Source: a virus
Length of the DNA: 46,853 nucleotides
Reading direction: 5' to 3' (one strand)
IMG/VR virus record: IMGVR_UViG_3300022209_000004
Span: 1-46,853 of that record
Part shown: positions 36,472-46,572 of the stretch, piece after piece
Layout: every line of letters begins with the position of its first letter
Numbering within the stretch: the stretch's first letter is position 1
Made by a program: the position numbers and the translations under genes
The notes under the pieces: generated by a model
Told to the model about the DNA's origin: nothing
The model's input: the letters and a program-made list of their open reading frames with translations, nothing else
Databases searched by the model: none

Positions 36472-36939
36472 ATGGCTCTAGCCAGCGGGATCTTCCCCGA
36501 CACACTGGAGCAGATTCTTGATCCCACTCAGGCGGCCGTGAACCTGGAAACGGCTGGGGTCAAAGTTGCCATGTTCAACGACACGCCTACACCAGATTTC
36601 GCGGCTCCCAATGCGTATGGATCGGGGATTTGGGCAACCAACGAACTGATATCTGGTGGGGTGTGGCCAACGGGAGGAGTGGCAGCCACCACTCCTGACG
36701 TGGACGTGGTGACGGTGGGCGGCACTCCCGCTTTGGCGTTCACGATGGCCAACATCGTGGCCGACCCGGTCACGTTCGTGAACGCAGCCGGGTATCTGAT
36801 CTACTTTGACACCACCAGTCCCAAGTATGCGATTGCGTGCGTCCGGTTTCAGACTCTGCTCAACATCACGGCGGGTGCCCTGACCATTCCGATGCCTGCC
36901 CTGGGGGTCGGAGGAATCTTCCGAATCAACGCTTACTGA
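36472..36939 (+). CDS. Small beta-rich virion protein
   Basis: 155 residues from ATG 36472. The N-terminus has a helix (ALASGIFPDTLEQILD), then TAGVKVAMFNDTPTPDFAAPNAYGSG and alternating strands with hydrophobic patterns. This resembles small phage head or tail decoration/fibre domains. It lies directly after the capsid hairpin and before a tailspike. Could be a head decoration or tail-fibre adaptor. Confidence 0.66.
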   Translation: MALASGIFPDTLEQILDPTQAAVNLETAGVKVAMFNDTPTPDFAAPNAYGSGIWATNELISGGVWPTGGVAATTPDVDVVTVGGTPALAFTMANIVADPVTFVNAAGYLIYFDTTSPKYAIACVRFQTLLNITAGALTIPMPALGVGGIFRINAY

Positions 36940-36947
36940 GGTAACAA

Positions 36948-38906
36948 ATGGCTGAGCAGCATACCGCCTTTGGTGATGATGGCCAGGTCCACTATTTTGG
37001 GAAGGAGCCTGATTATTGGACCTCTCCGTTTTCCTCGCCGATTCTGGCTGGGGAGGGATCCCCTGACGGTGTAATCCAGGCCAAGGCCGGAACCATCTAT
37101 ATGCAGACAAATGGCTCCGTGCCAATCTGGTGGGCCAAAATCGGTGCGGATCCCTACAATCCCAACGGGTGGTTCATCGCCAACATTGGGGATGTCGACA
37201 CCGACTCATGGGGTGAGGTGGTTGACAATGGTGATGGCACCTTCCAATTCGTCCCTCCACTGGGCACTCCGATCGTCACATGGGTGGGGACAGACACCGA
37301 AACGTTCAAGCCTGACGCCAACGGCGTAGTGCCTCTGCCGGACGCTTCCACTCCGCCAGTGGCGGCTCCTGCCGATGCGGCTGCGCTTTATGTCGAAGGG
37401 GGTACTTTCAAGATCTTTGACAATTTGACTCCCGATCCGTTGGTGGTAGGAGCGATTCGCACCGACACTTCTTTGCCTGCTGCGTCGGCGGCGCTTCGAG
37501 GCCAGCTCCGCGTCATCAAGGGCGCAGCGACGGTAGCCGATCAGGTGTATGCATGCTACAAGTTGGCTGATGACACATATGGCTGGCAGCAAATTGCGGG
37601 TCCGGGCACTGATGGGGTATATCACGTCGACGACTTCGGGGCCAAAGGCGACAACGCGACCGATAACACAGCCGCAATCGACGCGTGCATTACTGCTGCC
37701 GAGACTGCGGGCGATTTCAATATCGTCCAATTCGGTGTGGGGACGTATAAAACCGCTGGCAATGCGTACACCAATGTGATTCCTCGCGGCTTGGGCAGTT
37801 CTATTACTCGTATCAAAGGCACCTCCGGCCATAGCACCCTGGTGGATCTGGCCTTCTCAACGCCTTACGGCAACCAGACTCAAACCGGGCACACCAACGG
37901 GTGGACGTTTGCAATGACTGGTGGCGGGTTCATGATCGAGGGCGACGGGACTGCGGGGGCCACCAAGCACGGCATGAAGCTGTCGAACTGTACCAACCTG
38001 ACGCTGAATGATGTGCAGGTGTTCGCAACCGGTGGCAAATGCTTGTGGCTGGATGGTCCCACCGGCCAATGCCACGCCAACACGTTCAACCATTTCGTCC
38101 TCAATCAGCCGGTGAGCGCATCCGCCAATGATGTTCCGTTCGTGCACGTTCAAGGGGTTTGCAACGGCAACACCTTCTCCGATATGGTGCTTCGGACTCC
38201 AACGAGCGGTGCGGGATCCGGTGACATAGGAGTATCAGGGGCGTTCTTAATCGAACGCGACAACACGTCGGGAACCGTTAATCCCAATCAAAACACAGTT
38301 GAACGGCTCAAGGTGGAAAACTTGAACATCCCGGCGGGAGTGGGGAGTTTTGTGGGGGTTGTGGTAATTGATGGAGGCGGCTCCAATGTGTTGCGAGACA
38401 TATTTACATGGGATTTAAATAACAGTGGCGGCCGGTCTAACAACTGCATCGTGTTACTCAAGGACTCAAACGCATTGACCTATGACGATGGCAATAGTGT
38501 GGTGGGACAACTTCCAAGCTCTACTACCGCCGGGGTGGAGTACGGTATTCAAGTCGAAACGAACGGGAATTACATTTGGGGTCACCCCGGCACAAATGGG
38601 CGCACAGTACATATTGCTTCAGGGGCGGTAAAAAATGCTGTCGGCGTATTGGGCCGGGCGGAAACCACTGGTGGCGGTTTTCAAAATCCGGTGGTGGATG
38701 ACGCTGCTGCCAACACGAATCTGATATTCAACCACCCAAACCAAGAATTTACGTTCGGTGGATTTGCAGACACGCAACTCACACTGATTACTAACTCGCC
38801 GGTCACCATTGCCGATCCGACCGGTGGGGCAACGATCGACGCTGAAGCGCGCACAGCAATCAACGCGCTGATTGATGCGCTTGAGGACAGGAACATCCTA
38901 CGATGA
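36948..38906 (+). CDS. Tailspike-like protein with pectate-lyase-type beta-helix
   Basis: 652 residues from ATG 36948. The N-terminal 200 residues are beta-rich attachment modules (IYMQTNGSVPIWWAKIG and later repeats). From about residue 224, the sequence VYHVDDFGAKGDNATDNTAAIDA matches the start of a Pectate_lyase_3 right-handed beta-helix, and Asn/Gly-rich strand repeats continue to about 560. The C-terminal part is a short helical or trimerisation region (AEARTAINALIDALEDRN). It likely binds or degrades surface polysaccharide. The gene overlaps the next by ATGA. Confidence 0.82.
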   Translation: MAEQHTAFGDDGQVHYFGKEPDYWTSPFSSPILAGEGSPDGVIQAKAGTIYMQTNGSVPIWWAKIGADPYNPNGWFIANIGDVDTDSWGEVVDNGDGTFQFVPPLGTPIVTWVGTDTETFKPDANGVVPLPDASTPPVAAPADAAALYVEGGTFKIFDNLTPDPLVVGAIRTDTSLPAASAALRGQLRVIKGAATVADQVYACYKLADDTYGWQQIAGPGTDGVYHVDDFGAKGDNATDNTAAIDACITAAETAGDFNIVQFGVGTYKTAGNAYTNVIPRGLGSSITRIKGTSGHSTLVDLAFSTPYGNQTQTGHTNGWTFAMTGGGFMIEGDGTAGATKHGMKLSNCTNLTLNDVQVFATGGKCLWLDGPTGQCHANTFNHFVLNQPVSASANDVPFVHVQGVCNGNTFSDMVLRTPTSGAGSGDIGVSGAFLIERDNTSGTVNPNQNTVERLKVENLNIPAGVGSFVGVVVIDGGGSNVLRDIFTWDLNNSGGRSNNCIVLLKDSNALTYDDGNSVVGQLPSSTTAGVEYGIQVETNGNYIWGHPGTNGRTVHIASGAVKNAVGVLGRAETTGGGFQNPVVDDAAANTNLIFNHPNQEFTFGGFADTQLTLITNSPVTIADPTGGATIDAEARTAINALIDALEDRNILR

Positions 38907-39637
38907 GGCATGGGGCGCTGACGTTCGATGGGACCGCTGGAAACTATGCGAGCTATGCCAATACTGCTCCGGCAGGAGCGGACGTTATTGATCTGCGAGT
39001 CTTAGCGTCACTTGATGACTGGACACCTACAAGTGATAACGGAGTTTTAGGTGCAGTACAGAACAGATGTTACCTACGTATCAATGCGACAACTGGTATC
39101 CCTCAGATGGGGGTACAGCGCACCACGCTGATTACCGCCGCAGCGACCGTAGCTCCAACCGTCACTAACGGCAGTCGAATTTGGTTACGGTCACACCTAG
39201 TCATATCCACCGGCCTGTGTACGTTCTACACGTCAGACGAAATCGACCTGACCGGCCACCAAGCCGTGACGTGGAGCCAGCTTGGGGACGTGGTGGATAC
39301 CGGTAGCACCGTCGCGCATCATGCCACCATCACTCCCATCGGGGTGGGACAACAGAACACAGCCACCAACCGTCCTATGACGGGGAAGGTGTATGCGGGA
39401 GCCTTCATCTTTGATGCTGCGGTCCATGAGTTCGACTTCACAACGTTGGATGGTTTGGTGTCTGCGCCCACTGATTATTCAGATTGGGGCAACTGGACTC
39501 TGACTGGTGCAGCGTGGGCGTACTCGTTGCCGCAACTGTATCCCCAAATGGGGTCGCGACGGTACCGGCTAGAACAGGCACATAAGGCTGAGGGCAACTG
39601 GTATCCGAACATTGGTTCCAAGGCTTGGAGTCTATGA
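38903..39637 (+). CDS. Lectin-like (concanavalin/LamG fold) tail protein
   Basis: 244 residues from ATG 38903 (ATGA overlap). Beta-sandwich pattern: ALTFDGTAGNYASYANT, LRVLASLDDWTPTSDNGVLG, later IWLRSHLVISTGLCTFYTSD, KVYAGAFIFDAAVHEFDF. This resembles LamG/ConA-type carbohydrate-binding domains used in phage tail proteins. No catalytic residues are seen. It is located between two beta-helix proteins, suggesting a shared receptor-binding assembly. Confidence 0.68.
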   Translation: MRHGALTFDGTAGNYASYANTAPAGADVIDLRVLASLDDWTPTSDNGVLGAVQNRCYLRINATTGIPQMGVQRTTLITAAATVAPTVTNGSRIWLRSHLVISTGLCTFYTSDEIDLTGHQAVTWSQLGDVVDTGSTVAHHATITPIGVGQQNTATNRPMTGKVYAGAFIFDAAVHEFDFTTLDGLVSAPTDYSDWGNWTLTGAAWAYSLPQLYPQMGSRRYRLEQAHKAEGNWYPNIGSKAWSL

Positions 39638-41215
39638 ATGGCAATCTCTCGCTTCGATGGGTTTTACCCGGTAGCCACACCTGACCCATACGGATATCCA
39701 CTGGTGCCGGTGCCGGGTGGGGCGGTGACGATCAATCCTGGCGACAACGTGGCCACCGTCATGGCAGCCAACCCTCCTGGTACCGATTACTTTTTCGCTG
39801 ACGGCACCTTCTCCACCGGTCTGTCGGGAATTGTGATCCAGGACGGGGACCGCTGGTTCGCCAATCCGCAGGCAGTCACCTTGGACGGCACTGCCTATTC
39901 GGGAGTCAAGGTGATAGACCTGCCTGCCAGTGTCAATCTGGAGGTGTACTACCTGCGGTTCGCCAACTGGACAGTGACCTCGGACCATTCGTCCAACATT
40001 GATGCGCGCGACGATGGGTGGGACGACGACCCGGAGGTGGGTGGCAATCATCCACGGTGGAACACCACTCCAGGCAGTCTGCTGTTGTACGGATGCGAAG
40101 CATCCAATCACACCGACTCGTCGCCTGGTGGGCTGGGTCATCTGATTCAACTGGGACAAAATGGGACGATGGTAGGAGGGAGTTACACCGGTGGTGCTAG
40201 TAGCGGCCTGTGTCTGAATGGCCATGGACCCGGGATTGTGCTCGATGGTGTTGTGTTCACCGATTGGCGGGGCAATGCCAGTGGCCACCATGGCATTTGC
40301 AAACTCGTGAAAGTCCACGGTACAACGATACGCCGCTGCAAGTTCGACAACAGTGCCAATACCGTGGGCAACACCTTGCTGTGGCTCGATGTGGACGCCT
40401 ATGACATCCTGATTGAATACAACGAGTTCGTCAACCAGCGTGGTTATGCGATTCACATGGAGTTGGGCAGCGTGGCCAAGATTCGATGCAACCAGTTCAC
40501 CGATACCGGCAACACGACCAACTCGTACTGGGGGTGGAACGGCTCGATTCTGGTGGCGTGCTATGAGGATCTGGTGATCGAGTCGAACGTGTACGACAAC
40601 TGCTATGGCGCAGTGTTGCTCATCGACCAGTCGGCGGAGCGCAACTGGGGCGACGAGTATTGCAACGGGACCAAGAACTGGACATGGGACACTCGGGAGA
40701 ACGGGCTGAGTCCGGCTCCGCTGAACGTGGTAGGAGGCGATGGCAAGTGGGGGCCGAGCACCGGCACCGGGCCGGGTCCGGGTGGCACCAACTACCGAAC
40801 GGCCGACTGGGTGCCGATTTGGGGTCGGCGTCCCACCTCGGCTGATGGATCTCCGACCGCCGACTTCATCGACGAATATGCCACCGGAGGAGCGACGATT
40901 CGCAACAACACCATGAATAACTGTGCGCGCACCTCTGCCGGTAACCATGCGGTGCCGACCATTGGGGCACGCGCCGACAACATCGGCTTTCATGGGTCAA
41001 CTGACAGCCGGGCCTACAAACTGGGGGCGGGCCAGAACAATGTGTACGGCAATGCATATACGGGCACCAACAATGTGCGCTGGTACACCGGCTGGGCATC
41101 GAATCCGAACTATGACAATGTGGGGGATGCGTCCATGACATTGGCAACCGCCCAGTCGTCGTTGGGCTTTGACCCGGTGGGGTCCCGGACCGTGCAAACG
41201 GCGGTGGCGATCTGA
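39638..41215 (+). CDS. Right-handed parallel beta-helix tail protein
   Basis: 525 residues from ATG 39638, directly after the preceding stop. Successive strands carry the N/G-rich signature of parallel beta-helices, such as GLCLNGHGPGIVLDGVVFTDWRG, HGTTIRRCKFDNSANTVGNT, DILIEYNEFVNQRGYAIHME and ATIRNNTMNNC. It resembles polysaccharide-lyase/hydrolase scaffolds. The active site cannot be identified without structure. Probably part of the host-adsorption apparatus. Confidence 0.78.
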   Translation: MAISRFDGFYPVATPDPYGYPLVPVPGGAVTINPGDNVATVMAANPPGTDYFFADGTFSTGLSGIVIQDGDRWFANPQAVTLDGTAYSGVKVIDLPASVNLEVYYLRFANWTVTSDHSSNIDARDDGWDDDPEVGGNHPRWNTTPGSLLLYGCEASNHTDSSPGGLGHLIQLGQNGTMVGGSYTGGASSGLCLNGHGPGIVLDGVVFTDWRGNASGHHGICKLVKVHGTTIRRCKFDNSANTVGNTLLWLDVDAYDILIEYNEFVNQRGYAIHMELGSVAKIRCNQFTDTGNTTNSYWGWNGSILVACYEDLVIESNVYDNCYGAVLLIDQSAERNWGDEYCNGTKNWTWDTRENGLSPAPLNVVGGDGKWGPSTGTGPGPGGTNYRTADWVPIWGRRPTSADGSPTADFIDEYATGGATIRNNTMNNCARTSAGNHAVPTIGARADNIGFHGSTDSRAYKLGAGQNNVYGNAYTGTNNVRWYTGWASNPNYDNVGDASMTLATAQSSLGFDPVGSRTVQTAVAI

Positions 41216-43275
41216 TGGCCATCGCCAAGCTGATTGCGACCCCGTGGGAGATCCCTCATCTGATGAGTATCTCTGAGTTCAACACGTTCGCCGCCAAGCT
41301 GGGTGAGTGGGGGTTCTCGGGAGTGGTGTTGAACTACCTGCCACATGTGGTGAGCTTTGGCACTCCCAACCGGCAGGGCAACGTGGCAGCTACCGGTGGG
41401 TACGCGAGCAACTTCGTGATGGGCACCGGGTTTGCCAATGACATGGAGGCCATGCTGACCATCTGTCAACAGAACAACTTGGAAGGGATCATCACTCCGG
41501 CATGGGAGCAGGGGTATATGGGCACCGGCACCGGCCAGCTTCGTGCCTCCAATGCGTATCAGTGGGGGTTTGATCTCGATCAACGATTTGGTGATCATCC
41601 GGCCATGCGCGGCTGGAACTACGGCGGTGACAACTTTGGCGGCAACTTCGATGAGAACGTGTGGATCCAAATGCGTGCTGGAATGGATCAGTCGGCTGCC
41701 AACCGGGGCGGCACGGTCGCCACCGTGTACTACCACTACCTGACCACTTCTGCCAATGCGGCCTATGCGGGTACCAACCCAGGGTGGATGGATGTGGCGG
41801 CTCCTGAGACCGGGCATTGTGACACGTCCAGCCAAGCTCAGGCCAAACTGGCAACGGTGGTGGGGGCTACCGCCAAGCCGGTTCATGCCGGGGAGATGCG
41901 CTATGAACAGATCGCCCCATCATGGTGCGGTGACACCTCTCCACGGACCCCGCAGAACATGCGGGACGATGCCAATGCGGCGGCGGCGGCCGGGTGTGTC
42001 GGATACTGGTATGCCCACAACGAATGGTGGCAGGTCGGCGGCGGCAGCAACGGTGGGTCTGGCCAAGGATGGACGGGGGTACTGGCTACCCTCAACGAGA
42101 ACGGGGGCGCGGGCCCGCAGGGCTTGCAGTGGGTGATCGCTGACCATGGGCCCTTTACCATTCCTGACTATTCCGGTGGTGGTGGTCCCGGGCCTGGGAC
42201 GCTCACCGAGGTACGGGTCAACCTGGGAGCGTTGGCGACCGGGCTGTGGGCGGCCGGTTCGGGGTTCGTGACCGGTGGCGTAGCCGCCGACCGGCCTACC
42301 CACACCATTGATTTGTCCCATGCCGGGCTGGCAACCATGCCCGCCGAGCTGTCTGCCGAGCCTCTGCCGCCAGCGGCCATCGGTCAGTCCGAGATGTGGG
42401 ACGGGACCAGCCCGTCAGATATGGTGGTACGGGTCCAGGTGCTACCCACCGACACCTACAACGTCGAGCTGTTCTTTTGTGAAACATGGTTTGGTCCTAC
42501 CGGCCAATCAGCCGCAGGGGGCGCGGGCAGCCGGATGTTCAACTGGCAACTATGGGGATCGCAATTGTGGGCATCGCGGGCCAACTGGGATACGTTTGTC
42601 GAAGCCAATGGTGAGAACCGGCTGGTGAAGTTCGCCATTGCCAATGTCACTCCCGACGTGGATGGCTGGTTCGAGGTGCGGTTCACCCGCAACCTGGACA
42701 ATCCTCACATTTCGGGGATGCGGGTGCTGTCGATGACCCCTGTTGTCTCGGGAGAGAACACAGTGACGTGGTTTTCGGCCGACCCGTCGCATGACCGGTG
42801 GGAGGTGTATCACCGGGCCGGAGACTTCGGACCCTTCACCTTGATGGCCACACTGGTGAATCGGACCTACACGTTTTCGGGACTCGATCCGAACGTCAAC
42901 AACTACTGGAAGGTTCGCGGTGGTGACAGCAACGGGTGGGCACTGTTCAGTAATGAGAAGTTGATCACGCCGGAAGTGGATGTGACCATTGCGTCGGAGA
43001 CCATCACACCACTGACGGTGATCGAGGACTCGTTGTGGGAGATCTTTGAGGCTCCTGACGTGACGGTATCGCCTGAGTCGATTCGCCCACTGACAGTGCT
43101 GGCTACGTCGTCTCCTACCTGGGCTTCGGCTCCGGCTCCTGTAGGATTTCCCCGAGGAGCAACCATCATGGCCCAGATAACTCCACTGATAGACGCTGTT
43201 CCGCAGATCGGCATCCAACAAGTGGCACACGCACGTTTCACAAAGATAGGTCACTCACAAGCGAGGTTCCAATGA
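41215..43275 (+). CDS. Tail glycosidase-like protein with malectin-like and FN3-like domains
   Basis: 686 residues from ATG 41215 (TGATG overlap). Residues 1-320 resemble a TIM-barrel glycoside hydrolase of the apiosidase-like DUF4038 group: MRGWNYGGDNFGGNF (a GGDN motif), YYHYLTT, then HAGEMRYEQIAPSW, with E/D candidates for catalysis. Residues 328-505 look like a malectin-type carbohydrate-binding domain (VNLGALATGLWAAGSGF...NPHISGMRVL). Residues 508-590 resemble an FN3 domain. It likely degrades or binds host surface glycans. The catalytic assignment is an inference. Confidence 0.75.
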   Translation: MAIAKLIATPWEIPHLMSISEFNTFAAKLGEWGFSGVVLNYLPHVVSFGTPNRQGNVAATGGYASNFVMGTGFANDMEAMLTICQQNNLEGIITPAWEQGYMGTGTGQLRASNAYQWGFDLDQRFGDHPAMRGWNYGGDNFGGNFDENVWIQMRAGMDQSAANRGGTVATVYYHYLTTSANAAYAGTNPGWMDVAAPETGHCDTSSQAQAKLATVVGATAKPVHAGEMRYEQIAPSWCGDTSPRTPQNMRDDANAAAAAGCVGYWYAHNEWWQVGGGSNGGSGQGWTGVLATLNENGGAGPQGLQWVIADHGPFTIPDYSGGGGPGPGTLTEVRVNLGALATGLWAAGSGFVTGGVAADRPTHTIDLSHAGLATMPAELSAEPLPPAAIGQSEMWDGTSPSDMVVRVQVLPTDTYNVELFFCETWFGPTGQSAAGGAGSRMFNWQLWGSQLWASRANWDTFVEANGENRLVKFAIANVTPDVDGWFEVRFTRNLDNPHISGMRVLSMTPVVSGENTVTWFSADPSHDRWEVYHRAGDFGPFTLMATLVNRTYTFSGLDPNVNNYWKVRGGDSNGWALFSNEKLITPEVDVTIASETITPLTVIEDSLWEIFEAPDVTVSPESIRPLTVLATSSPTWASAPAPVGFPRGATIMAQITPLIDAVPQIGIQQVAHARFTKIGHSQARFQ

Positions 43276-43631
43276 GCAGTGGTGGACATTACCGGTCGAT
43301 CCGGCAACATGATCTTGAGCCGCCTGTTATCGCAGTGCTGAGCGAGACGCTGGTCGATGGAAGTGAGCAGATTATTGATTTGACCGGTGCCATTTCAGTC
43401 AAGTTTCAAATGCGCAAGCCGAATGAATTGCCCAAGGTTGATCGAACGGCGTCGGTGACCAATCCCAGCGGGGGGACTGTCCAATACAACTGGTCGCCCG
43501 GGGACACCGACACTCTGGGCAAATATGAGCAGGTGTGGAAGATCGAGGTGACGGCTGGGCGCTGGCGCTCAGTACCGCAGCCCCATTTCAACACCATCGA
43601 GGTTCTCGACGACGTGGAAGATGTGTCATGA
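43272..43631 (+). CDS. BppU-N-like beta-sandwich protein
   Basis: 119 residues from ATG 43272 (ATGA overlap). The pattern LEPPVIAVLSE...IIDLTGAISVKFQMRK...GGTVQYNWSPGDTDTLGKYEQVWKIEVTAGRWRSVPQPHFNTIEV resembles the immunoglobulin-like N-terminal domain of baseplate upper proteins (BppU/DUF2479). Such domains link receptor-binding proteins to the tail. It is coupled to the adaptor gene. Confidence 0.72.
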   Translation: MSSGGHYRSIRQHDLEPPVIAVLSETLVDGSEQIIDLTGAISVKFQMRKPNELPKVDRTASVTNPSGGTVQYNWSPGDTDTLGKYEQVWKIEVTAGRWRSVPQPHFNTIEVLDDVEDVS

Positions 43632-44497
43632 GCACAGTAGGTGACGTTATCAATCGTGTGTTCCGGGACTCTCTCACGTCACCAGATCGAGCCCCGGCAG
43701 TCAGCGTATTGGAGTCGCAGTTTCCAACCACTACTCATATCACCGTCAAGATTGCCCCGCTGCCCCCAGGCGAACAGGGGTTGCTTACATCCGGCATCAT
43801 CATTGAAGTGGGGCGGGAGTTGATGAGGATAACGTCAGTCACCTATCAGCCCCCCGATGATTGGTTTGTGCAGGTAGAGCGTGGCTATGGAGGTACTACC
43901 GCAACGACCCATGTGGTTGGTGCGCGAGTCCTCTTCAGCCCCATCGTGGCCCGCCAAAAGCTGTTCGAGGCGGTGGCGGATGCGGTGGTGCGGTTGTATC
44001 CGTACCTGTACTCGGTAGGAGATGTGTCGGTGGGCTCAGCCGGGTTCGCAGTGCTGCCTCCAGATGCAGTGGGGATCCTGAATGCCTACACGGCCGATGG
44101 CAAACGAGCCCCGGCGCGGTTCGTGCCTGCACGCCAAGGCCGCAACCCCGAGGTGTATTCAACCGGCGAAGTGGTCATTTACCAGGCGCGGTTCCCGCGC
44201 CCGACCGATGAAACTGATGACCTGTCAGCGCCTCCGTTTGGTATTGAGCCACAATGGGAAGAGATCATTGACGTGACAGCCACCTCCACCATGCTGGCAG
44301 TGATGGATTGGCAGAAGCTGCGGGCGAACACTTACGTTGCTCGGGCAGAGGCCGAGGTCGGTCCGTTGACCGGCGCATCTCAGATCCAGCGCAGCCTGGA
44401 TGCCCGCCGACAGGCTCTGTTGACTGAAGCCCGACAAGCACTCAATGAAAGGTACGGGATTCCAGTGCTCCAAGCAGGCGTGACCTACGGTCAATAA
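43628..44497 (+). CDS. Head-tail adaptor-like protein
   Basis: 289 residues from ATG 43628 (ATGA overlap with the BppU-like gene; the frame extending to 43535 is not used). The N-terminal third has strands (THITVKIAPLPPGEQGLL; IIIEVGRELMRITSVTY). The middle has a helical segment (RQKLFEAVADAVVRLYPYLY), as in phage tail-adaptor proteins such as T7 gp11. The C-terminus is helical. It precedes the nozzle-like gene, matching the gp11-gp12 order of podoviruses. Functional call by order and pattern only. Confidence 0.6.
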   Translation: MSTVGDVINRVFRDSLTSPDRAPAVSVLESQFPTTTHITVKIAPLPPGEQGLLTSGIIIEVGRELMRITSVTYQPPDDWFVQVERGYGGTTATTHVVGARVLFSPIVARQKLFEAVADAVVRLYPYLYSVGDVSVGSAGFAVLPPDAVGILNAYTADGKRAPARFVPARQGRNPEVYSTGEVVIYQARFPRPTDETDDLSAPPFGIEPQWEEIIDVTATSTMLAVMDWQKLRANTYVARAEAEVGPLTGASQIQRSLDARRQALLTEARQALNERYGIPVLQAGVTYGQ

Positions 44498-46572
44498 TGG
44501 TACTGACACACCGTCTTGATTTAGACGCCTCTGACCCGGTAGCTCTCGGGTTCGGGTTGGAGCTGGCCACTTCCCTTGAGGGAGGCGAGTTGTTTCGCCT
44601 GGGTCCTCGATCTGGCGAGGAGTATGTGTATGGGCTGCGGGGCTTTGCCGACTCTCAACTGCAGGTGGTGGAGTCCGCCAATGATGTGTCAGCCTCTGAT
44701 GGCCTGAGTTTCACTCGTCGGGATTTTCGGGGCGGCGCAGGGTTGTCACGTTCGGGCGAGGACAAGGAGGAGCGTGCCACCCGGTACCTGGGTGGGACCA
44801 ATCTGTATGTGGACTTCGATACGGGTCGGGTGCGACCCATCGCTCGACCATATACGCTGACCACCGGACCGAGCACCTACTACCTGCCGGGAGCCCTTGT
44901 AGGGTTCGGTGGGTTTCCTCGATTTGCTCATGGTGGCGTGTGTGGCGGCACCGGCATGATGTCACTCTATGCCAGTGGTGCGCAGGTGTGGTTCCGTAAC
45001 TTCCGACTGGATACCAACACTCAGGTGGGGGGCGCAATCGTACAAGCCTATGACGTGGCCTATGACTCTGATGTGTTCGGCACCGGCGCATCGGGTCCGA
45101 GTGCGTGGGCGGGGGGGATCAACGGCATGTATGTGTATGACGATTCCACTGCTGCCTGGACCCAACGACTCCCTACCACCGACTTCTATCGGGTGTGGTT
45201 CATCCGGGGCCGGTTGTGGACGATCCAGCCGAATGTGGGTGCCACCAACTGGGAGCTGTGTGTCTACAACGACCTGACCACTCTGGCGGATGCGACACCG
45301 ATCGTGACCGAGGTGGGGCGCATGGCCAACTACCAGGGGCCGATTGATTTGGTGGACGTGGGCTCGGGGTTGATTCTGACCATGGCCAAGGAGGCGTTCT
45401 ATGTTACTCAGCAGCCGGATCTCACCTTCGAGCTGACCAGCACCATATCGTTTCCTCATGGTCAGCTCACCTATGTGTTGCCGTGGGGAGACAAATTGTT
45501 CATGCAAGTATTCACCGATGACGGCCGGGTGCAGACGTGGGAAGGGGTGCTGTCTGAAGGGGGCGACTTGTCGAACCTGAAGCTGTTGCACACCACACCA
45601 CCGGCAGCGCTGGGGGATACGGCGGCTCAGCCAATGGGAGCGGTGTCGCTGTCAGACGGCTTGTACTTCGGGTATTACAACGGCTCTCATTCCCCCGGGT
45701 TCTTTCACATGGAGATCATCCGCATCGACCCGTCCAATGGGGCGTGGCATCCGTATCTGAACACTCAGGAATCGACGGCGTCGAGTGCGCGCATGGTGCC
45801 GGTGGAAGTACTGTCGGAGTACGGGACCGAAACCCGACCGTTGATATTCGTACGTCGCATGACGGTCAGCAATGTGGATGTCACCATACCCGACATCGGC
45901 CCTGACACCGAAGAGGCGACTCTGTTGCTCCCATTGGTGGACATGAATACGTTCAGCCCCAAGGTGTTTGGTGATGTAGAGATAGAGATCGGTAATTTCG
46001 TGACTGGTGGCACAGTGGCAAATACGACGGTGCGCGTGGAGTGGCGCACAGCGGACTACCAACCCAGCAAATCCGCCCCGCCATGGGATGTGCTGATCAA
46101 TTTGGCTGGCTCAACCCCTGAGCGAGTAGTGGTACCGGCGTCAGCCATTGGGGCGCGGGCAGTCGAGGCGCGAGATTTGGAACTACGTGTGGCCTTTGGT
46201 TTTGGCATGGTCGGTGAGTTGTGGGTGGATCGCATACGAGTGGGGGCTGATGTGGTCATGGAGGAGCGTGTATGGGATGTGCCGGTGCTGATCTCAGATC
46301 GAGTGGAGCGGCTGGGCCGTGCCCCGGTAGACATTCCCGGATTGGGCAAGGCCACTCGCAACCGGCTGCGCGAGCTGGAAGGCCAGCGGCTGCTGGTGAC
46401 GTTGCTGGGTCTGGACGAGCCCACCTTCGTGGGCATAATCGAGCTGGCGGCATCTGCCACCGATGAATGGTTCTTTCGTGACGGGACTCCGTTCCAGGTA
46501 CAGATGATTCGCATCACTGGCGGCAAGGCGGGCTCCACCCCGGCGTCGCTGGCCCAGGCATTGAGGGCATGA
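44497..46572 (+). CDS. Tail nozzle-like protein (T7 gp12-type), probable
   Basis: 691 residues from ATG 44497. The sequence is beta-propeller-like with repeated WG/FG and D-rich turns (FRLGPRSGEEYVYGLRGF, YLGGTNLYVDFDTGRV, GDKLFMQVFTDDGRVQTWEG). A beta-rich C-terminal region includes RAVEARDLELRVAFGFGM. Its length and location after an adaptor-like gene fit the short-tail nozzle of podoviruses. Alternative: a different beta-propeller tail protein. It is the last structural gene before the lysis cassette. Confidence 0.65.
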   Translation: MVLTHRLDLDASDPVALGFGLELATSLEGGELFRLGPRSGEEYVYGLRGFADSQLQVVESANDVSASDGLSFTRRDFRGGAGLSRSGEDKEERATRYLGGTNLYVDFDTGRVRPIARPYTLTTGPSTYYLPGALVGFGGFPRFAHGGVCGGTGMMSLYASGAQVWFRNFRLDTNTQVGGAIVQAYDVAYDSDVFGTGASGPSAWAGGINGMYVYDDSTAAWTQRLPTTDFYRVWFIRGRLWTIQPNVGATNWELCVYNDLTTLADATPIVTEVGRMANYQGPIDLVDVGSGLILTMAKEAFYVTQQPDLTFELTSTISFPHGQLTYVLPWGDKLFMQVFTDDGRVQTWEGVLSEGGDLSNLKLLHTTPPAALGDTAAQPMGAVSLSDGLYFGYYNGSHSPGFFHMEIIRIDPSNGAWHPYLNTQESTASSARMVPVEVLSEYGTETRPLIFVRRMTVSNVDVTIPDIGPDTEEATLLLPLVDMNTFSPKVFGDVEIEIGNFVTGGTVANTTVRVEWRTADYQPSKSAPPWDVLINLAGSTPERVVVPASAIGARAVEARDLELRVAFGFGMVGELWVDRIRVGADVVMEERVWDVPVLISDRVERLGRAPVDIPGLGKATRNRLRELEGQRLLVTLLGLDEPTFVGIIELAASATDEWFFRDGTPFQVQMIRITGGKAGSTPASLAQALRA